Of a stretch of 64,000 nucleotides of DNA, positions 53,573 through 61,639 are shown one piece after another. This DNA is from Heterodera schachtii (Eukaryota; Nematoda; Chromadorea; Rhabditida; Heteroderidae). The DNA is taken from contig SIJG01000001.1 in assembly GCA_023374025.1 (NCBI GenBank), positions 532,371 to 596,370 on the forward strand, in the 5' to 3' direction. The translations under genes were made by a program, and so were the position numbers. Positions within the stretch are counted from its first letter, which is position 1. Each line of letters opens with the position of its first letter. Below the pieces are notes generated by a model, which was given only the letters and a program-made list of their open reading frames with translations, ran no database searches and was not told the origin of the DNA.

Positions 53573-53985
53573 AGTTTTTTAGAAATTTTTGTCATATGCG
53601 ACAACTGGCCCTTGATGTTTGATGAGGAGGCGGAAGAAGTGGAGGAGGAGGACGTGCCGGAAGAGGAGGAGGATGAGGGGAAGGAGATGTCAGAATGCGC
53701 GGATGTGGATAAAGAAGAAGAGGAGGAGGAAATAAAATTTTTGAAAAAGACATTTTTTAAGAAATTTTTGTCATAAGCGAAACTTGCCCTGTCCCTTGAT
53801 ATTTGATAAGGAGGAGGAGGACGACGTGTCGGAAGCGAGGAGGAGGAAGAAGCAAGACGAAAAAGAAGAGACGGAAAAAGCGGACGAAAAAGAAGAGGAG
53901 GAAAAAGCGGACGAAAAAGAAGAGGAGGAAAAAGCGGACGAAAAAGAAGAGGAGGAAAAAGCGGATAATAATCCGAAACAAAGAA
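53573..53985 (+). repeat. Duplicated acidic minisatellite (GAGGAG-rich)
   Basis: Two similar segments start with GAAATTTTTGTCAT and a CTTGATxTTTGAT block (53,580 and 53,760), each followed by GAGGAG-rich sequence. The second ends in four near-identical 27-bp units (53,878-53,985) based on GCGGACGAAAAAGAAGAGG and coding ADEKEEEEK in one frame. An acidic open frame spans each, but there is no supported gene. Confidence 0.65.
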
Positions 53986-53999
53986 CGCATACGTAAATA

Positions 54000-54365
54000 T
54001 GCATTCTTTGTTATTTGTGTGACATGATTGGAAAACTGCAATTTATTATCAATATTTATGCCCAAATCCCTAAATGTATCCACAACATCTATTATATTTC
54101 CATCAATTTTATATATTTCTTTCATGCATTTCCAGTATCATCCCTTGCTTTATAACAATATTTTTTAATTCTTACTCCTGGTGGCAAGGCATCAGGAAGG
54201 TCATTAATATAAATTAGAAATAATAAAGGACCTAAAACTGAGCCCTGGGGAACGCCAGAACCAACTTTTTTTCTAAATGCTAAAGCATCCGAAATTTTAA
54301 CACGAAAAGTCCTGTCCCATTACTCAAAAAGCTCTCTATCCAAATTAAACTTTGCCCCCCCCCCC
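54000..54365 (-). pseudogene. LINE reverse-transcriptase remnant
   Basis: The minus strand contains WIESFLSN, then [21 protein letters not shown], the hallmark of non-LTR (jockey/CR1-type) reverse transcriptases. Further on comes VDTFRDLGINIDNKLQFSNH, the usual sequence after the catalytic core (YLG..ID..L.F..H). The pieces lie in different frames and the ADD catalytic box is not intact (KYCYKARDD). It is a short decayed insertion. Confidence 0.8.
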
Positions 54366-54728
54366 TAACATAGTCTCTAACAAATTCGAGATAAATGACC
54401 GAGAGACTAGACTGAGACAAAAATCCCGAGAAATTTGATGATTCGCGACTGAGATTCTCGAATACCATAGTCAATTAAAAAAAAATTACTATTAGAGAAT
54501 GAGCCTCATTTAACACAAAAAAAATTTGAAATTAATTTAATCAGGATTTTTGAAATGCATAAGAATTTTAATCACTAACAATTTTCAATTTCATATTTAA
54601 TAAGTCTTTTCTGATAAAGAATCAATCCATTCACTTAGTTCTTTCGTCGGTCACTTTTGACCTGTCATGGTATTTTGAGGCGACCATCCTTAATTTGTTT
54701 TATTATTATAATTAAATTATTTATTTTT
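54366..54728. other. Intergenic, no gene seen
   Basis: AT-rich sequence after the LINE remnant. The minus-strand frame at 54,280-54,474 is partly LINE sequence. Confidence 0.4.
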
Positions 54729-54950
54729 CTAATTACTTTTATTATTATTAAATTTATTTATTTTTCTCCTACCGCAGAAGCAACTGCTGCCATCATACAC
54801 ACAACCTGTGGCACATAATCTTTGTGGATCTTCGCACGCATTTAAAGACGGGTTGTAAGCGCACTGGGCACTTGCCACCAGAAAAAGGTCCATGGCAAAG
54901 ATTGCGACAAAAAGCATCACAGCGATGGCGACAATTTGGGATTTGTTCAT
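54729..54950 (-). CDS. Small secreted Cys-rich protein (73 aa)
   Basis: A complete frame starting MNKSQIVAIAVMLFVAIFAM, with a strong hydrophobic signal peptide cut probably after ASA. The mature part begins QCAYNPSLNACED and has six Cys (spacing C-8-C-6-C-3-C-6-C-1-C), then a basic Asn/Lys tail. The Cys pattern suggests three disulphide bridges in a small secreted peptide; I do not recognise a named family. A GGTAGGAG site after the last Cys could be a splice donor, in which case the basic tail would be intron. A degenerate duplicate of the signal-peptide part lies 600 bp upstream on the same strand (55,480-55,573), so the gene was locally duplicated. Confidence 0.7.
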   Translation of the reverse strand: MNKSQIVAIAVMLFVAIFAMDLFLVASAQCAYNPSLNACEDPQRLCATGCVYDGSSCFCGRRKINKFNNNKSN

Positions 54951-55479
54951 TTTTGGATTTATTTTTGAATTAACTTTGAATACCTAGCTTAATTATTTAA
55001 TAATAAATCATTATAAAACAATAAACGTTATTTGCCATTTTTCTTCAGATTCTTTACACTTCTTGGTACTAATGGGAAGGTCATCTTTATATTTTCACGT
55101 TCCTTGCGGGAATGATCTTTTGGATTTTTAAAAGTAATATTAATCAAATTGTTGACTTATAAAAAATTTTCCAAAAATTTAAAACTCAGAAAATTACCAT
55201 TTTTTGCTAGTATCGTTTGAAAATTTTGTGCAGTCCGTTTTTACAAATTAATTCCGAAAATTCAAATTTACTAAAAAGTTTTAATTAAAATATTTTTACT
55301 TGAAAAATAATAAAAGTAAAAATTTAAAATAAAAAACAATTTCCCGTTCCCGGCGTGATTCCCGTTAAAATGACGGGGTTTTAATGAAAATGAAAAGAAT
55401 GTAAATTTTAATTTGCTTGAATGGAAAAGCACTTTTCATCTTTTTCATGACTTTTTGATGAATAGTTTTTCTTTCCTTG
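54951..55479. other. Upstream region of the Cys-rich gene; part of a local duplication
   Basis: Holds the promoter side of the 73-aa gene. The stretch around 55,170-55,250 (CAGAAAATTACCATTTTTTG) recurs at 55,830-55,900, showing that the gene's upstream region was duplicated with it. Confidence 0.45.
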
Positions 55480-55573
55480 TAGCGCACTGGACACTTGCCA
55501 TCAGCAAAAGGTCCATGGCAAAGATTCTGACAAAAAGCATCCCAGCGATGGCGACAATTTGTGATTTGTTCAT
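55480..55573 (-). pseudogene. Truncated duplicate of the Cys-rich secreted gene
   Basis: The minus strand reads MNKSQIVAIAGMLFVRIFAM, DLLLMAS and QCA and then loses similarity; the Cys-rich exon is absent. The signal peptide carries charged or altered residues compared with the intact copy. Confidence 0.7.
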
Positions 55574-55969
55574 TTTTGAATATTTTTTGAAACTTTGAAT
55601 ACCAATACCTAGCTTAATTATTTAATAATTAATGAGTATATTAAGCATTAAAATTATTTGAAATTTTAATTCTCAGATTCTTTTTATCTCCTTCAAAAAG
55701 ATTGTCAGATTGTCAATTAATCAAAAAAATAAAATATTCTCAAAAATGGTATCAAATCTTTTCGAGTTTTAAAATAATAGGCAATTTTAACGAAAATTGT
55801 TGAATTAAAAAAAAATTTTTCCAAAAATTTTAAGAATTCAGAAAATTACCATTGTTGGTGTTGTTTTGAAAACTTTATGCAGTTTATTTTTTGTGCCCCA
55901 TTTATTAAGGGCCCTTTCCGGAAATATGCGCCTAAAATATTTATTAAATTATAGATGTGTTAAAATTAA

Positions 55970-57370
55970 ATTAAATTGATGCTTAAATACACATTCTTCC
56001 AAAAATGTTTCTCCCCCGTTTTCAATTTCATTCATATTGCTTTTTCACATTTTAATAAAAATGAAATGAATTATGAATAAATAAATTTTATTTAATTTTT
56101 TTTTTAACATTTGCTTGAATGGAAAAGCACTTTTCATTTTTTACGACTTTTTTGATGAATAATTTTTCTTCCCAAAATTCTAATTATATAAAATTAAACA
56201 AAGAAATAAATTTATGTAAAAAACATATGAATTTTATGTGTCGCATTTTTCGAGTAAAAATTAATTAATTAAAAAATTATTATGAAAAAGAATTAAATGT
56301 GGAAGCAAAGTGGCATGCCAATTCCTTCATTATAATTTTAATATTTCGACTTTAGTCTACCCGTGTAAGAAACTACTGCTTATAATGCATCACAAAATTC
56401 TGCAAGTGAACTGCTTCGATTACGTAAAAAAAACAAAATAAATTTGTAATGGAAGTTTTTCAAATATTCATTCTTAATGTCGTTAAAAGTAGCATTTTAA
56501 CCAGGGTTGCCAGATGAAAATTTTCAAAATCATCATTTGGGGTCAAAAATTAGCATTTTTGAAAAAAAAATTTCCAAATGAAGAAAAAAAAATAAAAATG
56601 TTTCTTACGGCAAATTTTTTCCAAGAAACTTTTTAAGAACAAGGCTGTGCCGTTAGGCGCTGCCGGGAAAATTTTTGAAAATTTGAGTGCACTAAAAGAT
56701 TTTCAAAAAATGATAATTTTTGCGTTTGAAATTACCAATTTTTGCTGGTATCCTTTGAAAATTGATGCTTAAATACACATTCTTCCAAAAGTGTTTCTCT
56801 CCTATTATCAATTTCATTCATATTTGCTTTTTCACATTTTAATAAAAAATAAAAAGAATGATGAATAAATAAAATTAATTAATTTTTTTAAAAACATTTG
56901 CTTGAATAGAAAAGCACTTTTCACGTTTATTCATGCCTTTTTTGATGAATAATTTTTCTTCTCCAAATTTCGAATTATATGAAATTGAACAAAGAAACAA
57001 ATGTATGTAAAAACATATGAATTTTTTGTCGCATTTTTAGGGCAAAAATTAATTAATTAAAAATTTTTATTTTTTATTTATTATGAAAAAAAATTAAATG
57101 TGGAAGCAAAGTGGCATGCCAATTCCTTCTTTACAATTTTAATATTTCTTCTTTAGTCCACCCGCTTAAGAAACTACTAAAAGTGCATCATAAAATTCTG
57201 CAAGTGAACGGCTTCGATTACGTAAAAAATAAATAAATATGCAATGAAAGTTTTTCAAATATTCATTCATAATGTTGTTAATAACTGCCAGATGAAAATT
57301 TTCAAAATCATCATTTTTCAAACAAAAAATCATCATTTGGGGTCAAAAATCAGCATTTTTTAAAATTTTT
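55970..57370. repeat. Tandem duplication with 790-bp period
   Basis: Blocks in 55,970-56,560 (TTGATGCTTAAATACACATT, TTGCTTGAATGGAAAAGCAC, GGAAGCAAAGTGGCATGCCA, ATTCTGCAAGTGAAC) recur in the same order in 56,760-57,370. The TTGCTTGAATGGAAAAGCAC part is also present once near 55,412. No coding frame was found. Confidence 0.75.
56595..56740 (+). repeat. GGTGCCG dispersed repeat, partial copy
   Basis: Contains CTGTGCCGTTAGGCGCTGCC and the adjacent GGGAAAATTTTTGAAAATTT. It lies at the junction of the two tandem units. Confidence 0.6.
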
Positions 57371-57394
57371 TTCCAAATTAAGAAAAAAAAAAAC

Positions 57395-57675
57395 TTTCTT
57401 ATGGCACATTTTTTCCAAGAAACTTTTTAAGAACAAGGCGGTGCCGTTAGGCGCCGCCGGGAAAATTTTTGAAAATTTGGGCGCAATTTGCTAAAAGATT
57501 TTCACTAAACATGATAAATTTTTGCGTTTGAGTCATTTTTTATGAAAAATAAATTTCGGGGGGAAAATTGTAAATTTTGACCATTTTATACAGATTTTCA
57601 CTGAAAATTGGCAATTAATAGGTCTAATTTTCAAAATTTTAGGGAATTTTGCGTGCCGGCTGTGTTTTTTCCAAA
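57395..57675 (+). repeat. GGTGCCG dispersed repeat, full copy
   Basis: Contains GGCGGTGCCGTTAGGCGCCG, then GGGAAAATTTTTGAAAATTT, and ends GTGCCGGCTGTGTTTTTTCC. It is the reverse complement of 51,090-51,375. Other copies or fragments are at 10.44, 13.5, 24.65, 43.45, 56.6 and 58.3 kb. Confidence 0.7.
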
Positions 57676-57679
57676 ATCA

Positions 57680-58704
57680 GCATAAATCAGCAAATTTTGA
57701 AAATTTTGCGCTTTGAAGTCATAAATGTAGTGAAAAATGTATGAACTAATTAATTAATAAATTTAAAAAGAATAAAAAGTCACACATAGAAAAATCAACA
57801 TATTGCCATAATTTTGAAAAACTTTGGTAGCAGTTTTACACAAAAATGGCCATTTTTGAGGCTCTTTTTCCAAATTGCCAATTCGTTTGGCCATTAAAAT
57901 GTTTGGCCGCAAATGCATCGAAAACAAAATGAAAGAAATGCCGAATTGAGACCAAGTTGAACACGGTCAGAAATCGGAATTATGCCCACCAAACGTCGTA
58001 AAGATTCCTGAAAATGGTGAAAATATGTAATTAAAAATGTTTTCGTGAAATTGTTTTATTGCAGGGTTCGGATCGGACAAACTCCCTTCCCAAGGACGGG
58101 TATAGCGGTTTCCAAGGACATAAGGGGAAAATTTCGTTAAATTCAAGGGCATTTAAAATTTTTTATCATATGCGATAAAAAAGACTAAATTTTAACCAAT
58201 TTATATTTTTTGCCGGAATCAATTTTAATCAACACTGTTGGTCATTTTATTTTTTTACCTCATATGCACTTTTTTGTGGCTTGCTTTTTCCGAAAAACTT
58301 TTTGGGAATATGGGGAGGGGGTTCGGCGGTGCCAAAAGGCGCCGCCGGGAAGAAATTAAAAATTTGAGTTGACCATATTTTAAAAAATAGAAAGAGAGGT
58401 ACCGGCGGTATTAATAGAGGCAGCCAGGAAAAATTTGGAATTTTTGTGCAATTTAGTAACAGATTTTGCACCAATAATGCCATAAGATAATAAATTTTGT
58501 ATAAAAGGTCAAAATTGTAACTTTTGAATTTTTACTTTCGAATGCTCATTTTCAAGGACATCTTGAATTCAAGGATATTTTCAAATTTTCAAATCAGAGG
58601 GCCTAATTACCAGGACGTCCTTGCCATTCAAGGATGAACGCGAACCTGTTTTATATTTTGCTTTGAAAGTTTTACATAAATGTTGCATAAATTCAACAAA
58701 CTTA
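57680..58704. other. Intergenic repeats
   Basis: No gene. The stretch 58,265-58,500 holds a diverged GGTGCC..GGCGCCGCC repeat copy, and 58,555-58,635 has CAAGGACAT/TCAAGGATA motifs. Confidence 0.4.
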
Positions 58705-60042
58705 CAAGGGAACACCCCGAGCTGTGACTCGGAAAATGCATATGTGTTATATGTTGTACCGACTTTTGCGCCGCAGACAATTGCGCCGGGACACTTGCGC
58801 CTCGCCACTTGCGCCGCTCAGTAAAATCGACACTTCGCCGCAGACATTTGCGTTGCGATATTTGCGCCTCGACACTTGCGCCGCCCAGTAAAAATGAATA
58901 TTTGCGCCTCGACACTTGCTCCGCCCAGTAAAAATGAATATTTGCGCCTCGACACTTGCGCCGCCCCAAAAACCCACTTGCACCGTTCATTCCAAAATCA
59001 GGTTTTTAAATAATTCAAAAATTTTATTAAATTAAAGTCAATATCTACTGTCCCAGGCCTTCTATAGGGCTTTAATTGAAGAGGGGCCTTGTATTATTCA
59101 ACCCCGCTAAAAGTCAAATGTCGATTTTTTCCGAAAAAATAAATTTTTGGCCTTATGACCATTTCAGTAGACGATACTGATTTGCAATGAATGCGGCTTA
59201 TCACTCACAAAACATTAAAGGCCAGAATGATTTCTTCTTCCAGCAAAAAAAAATAAATAAAATGTCTATTCTTTTGATTAGTTTTTTGCATTTATTTTAA
59301 TTTAGCTAGCTTTTTTGTCGTTGCACAGTATTTTGAGTAATTTTAAATTGGAACAATATTTAAAAATATATTTTTGACTGAGCGGCGCAAGTGTCTATTT
59401 TACTGGGCGGCGCAAGTGTCGAGGCGCAAGTGTCCCGGCGCAATTGTCTGCGGCGCAAATGTCCGCGGCGCAAATTTCACGGCGCAAGTGTCGGTTTTGC
59501 TGCGCGGCGCAAATGTCGCGGCGCAAAAGTCGCAACACGTGTTTTATAGCATTGGATAGAGGAGGGAGGGTCTACTTCTAGTGTGAATTTTTAATTTTAG
59601 CAGTGTCTGTCGAAAAATAAAAAAGTTATTGGGCCTCAAAAACCGAATTTTGGCTGTGTTTTCACTTAAAATTGGTGGCTCAGTTGGTTAAATTCGCATT
59701 TTTGGAGCTCGGGTTCAAATCCAAGATGAAAATAAATAAATTTTAATTAATGTATAATGTAATTAATCATTTAAAAAATCATTTTTTAAACTAAAAAATG
59801 TGTGAGGGTTTTTCTTTAGTGAAAAAAAGCAAAATAATAATAAATGTAAAGGTTGGGAATTAATAGAAAGTGAAAAAAGCTGGAAAAGGGCTCTTAGGCA
59901 GATTTTTGAGGCCCTGTAAGTTTTGAACTAGGCGCCAGACACCGCTAAAATTAAAAGTTCACACTAGAAGTCGACCCTCCTCTATCCAATGATATATCGT
60001 TTATATGCATTTTCCGAGTCACAGCTCGGAATGTTCCCTTGT
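58705..60042. mobile_element. TIR element with 3-bp TTA duplication (Harbinger-like)
   Basis: The ends CAAGGGAACA and TGTTCCCTTG are perfect complements extending through CCGAGCTGTGACTCGG and ATGCATAT, about 50 bp in all. Both flanks are TTA (58,702-58,704 and 60,043-60,045), as for PIF/Harbinger elements. The interior is GC-rich: 40-bp tandem units built on TTTGCGCCTCGACACTTGCG at 58,869-58,975 are mirrored by GGCGCAAGTGTC repeats at 59,380-59,540. A second inner inverted pair lies at about 59,545-59,610 and 59,930-59,995. No transposase frame. Confidence 0.7.
59676..59735 (+). pseudogene. tRNA-like sequence (degenerate)
   Basis: GGTGGCTCAGTTGGTTAAAT resembles box A with a D-loop, and GGGTTCAAATCC resembles box B at a suitable distance. 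No pairing acceptor stem was seen, so a functional tRNA is unlikely. It lies inside the Harbinger-like element. Confidence 0.35.
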
Positions 60043-60504
60043 TAGCAGAAAAAGGAGACGAGCAAAAGAAAATTTTTATTTAATTTATCCGTTTTTATAT
60101 TAAATAAATTTCTCATAAATGTAGTTAAAAGCTAAAAAATTGAGTTTCATAGATTGGCTGGGAAGTGTTGCCAAATCGGTGCTATGACGTTAGTCAAAAA
60201 ACCATCAAATGAAAATTTTTGTGTTTTGGGCATTAATCATCAAAGTGGGCGTTAGTCAAAAATCAAATCAGACATTTGACATTTTCATGTCTTTTATCGA
60301 TTACTTATATAAAATCAATTAAGTAATAAATTTAAATATTATTAAACAAATTTTCATAATAATATTTTAATTAGAAAATTCATTTGATTAATGTAAAACC
60401 CATACATTGATTAATTTAAAAATTTTTCCTCCTTTTCTCATTCATTTTTTATATTTTGGTTTTGTTTTATAAATATAATTTTTATAATATTTTTTTACTA
60501 TATA

Positions 60505-60700
60505 CAGTCATGGTCAAAAGTGTTGTCGCATCCTTACTTGAAAGATATTTTAAGAAAATTTCTGATTGCATTTTTTCTGGGCTTTCCAACGATACCGATC
60601 ATTAGCCAAGATAAGATTTGGTGCTAGAATTCTATTCGATTTTATGAGCCATACATCATTTTTGGGTGGTCATAAGTGTTGTCCCATTAAATTCATCAAA
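60505..60700 (+). mobile_element. End of a Tc1/mariner-like element
   Basis: CAGTCATGGTCAAAAGTGTT preceded by TATATA is a typical terminal inverted repeat of Tc1/mariner transposons. No matching right end or transposase was found, so only one end remains. Confidence 0.5.
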
Positions 60701-61107
60701 GAAAAAGTCAATATTTTTATGGGCCAAATATTCTGAAATAATTCATGCTAACATTACTTTTGATGCTAATCAAAAAAGTCTTTTACACCTACTTGATCAG
60801 ATCACTCCTTCATGGTGATCTGGAGACCCTAAAACACATTGAAAATTGGGGAAATTTTCGAAAAAAATTCCTAGAGGTTAGTAAAAAATTTCCTACAAAA
60901 ATTTATAAAACAAAAACAAATTAATAATATTTAAGTTTATTACTTAATGATTTATTTCTGCGATTTAGTTATTTTAAAAGAATTTTTGCAGAAAATCCAT
61001 CTCAAATTCATGACAATCCATGACATTTTCATTTTTGCAGATAACCCATCTGAAATGTGTAAAATTTATTTCAATAAAGTGCATATTTATGAAAAATATC
61101 AAAAAAA

Positions 61108-61113
61108 ATGCCA
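61108..61113 (+). promoter_or_regulatory. ATGCCA box in a conserved upstream region
   Basis: Counterpart of the ATGCCA at 46,469, 532 bp before the ATG at 61,640. It is preceded by TTTCAATAAAGTGCAT and followed by CAACCTT, as in the other promoter. Confidence 0.4.
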
Positions 61114-61352
61114 ACCTTTGCGTGGAAATTTGCCAGCATTCGCTATGCTATAACTTAAAGCCAAACCTTATGGTTATAAATCACTATGTTAAAGTGCAAA
61201 GTAAATTAAATGACAATTGTTGTAAAAAAATTTCATAAAAATAATTTTCAATTATAATATTAATGCATATAAAATATTAAATTTATTTTAATGCTTTAGA
61301 AAATCTCGTGATTTTTCAAAAACGCGCGTCGATACGCGCACATTTTTTGCTA

Positions 61353-61368
61353 ATAAAAAGCAGCAGAA
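61353..61368 (+). promoter_or_regulatory. Conserved core-promoter-like block
   Basis: ATAAAAAGCAGCAGAA, identical to 46,701-46,716. The preceding GTGATxTTT and GCG-rich (CGCG...CGCGCA) stretch is also shared. Confidence 0.45.
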
Positions 61369-61639
61369 CTATCTGAAGTTGTCCATTCTTATCCTTACAA
61401 ATAACTTTCTCTCATTTTCATATTCATCGAACATTAAATATTTAATAATTTTAATTTTCTCTTTTTGAATATATTTTTTAAGATTTGTCTCATACAGCGT
61501 GTTTAACTCTTATTTCAGTCAAAAAGTAATTCATTTTGAAAAGCGTAAAAGTGAAATTTCCTATCAAATTTAATTGAATCTTTTTTGCATATAAATTAAA
61601 AATTGATTTTTCAGCAAAGATATTTCTTTATTCAGCAAA

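Noticed and set aside
53757..54125. Single 122-residue minus-strand protein
   Set aside because: It is a chance join of LINE RT sequence and the antisense of the acidic minisatellite (Phe/Leu repeats).
58867..59535. CRISPR-like array of spaced GC-rich units
   Set aside because: The units are contiguous tandem repeats with mirrored copies inside a transposon-like element, and the genome is eukaryotic.
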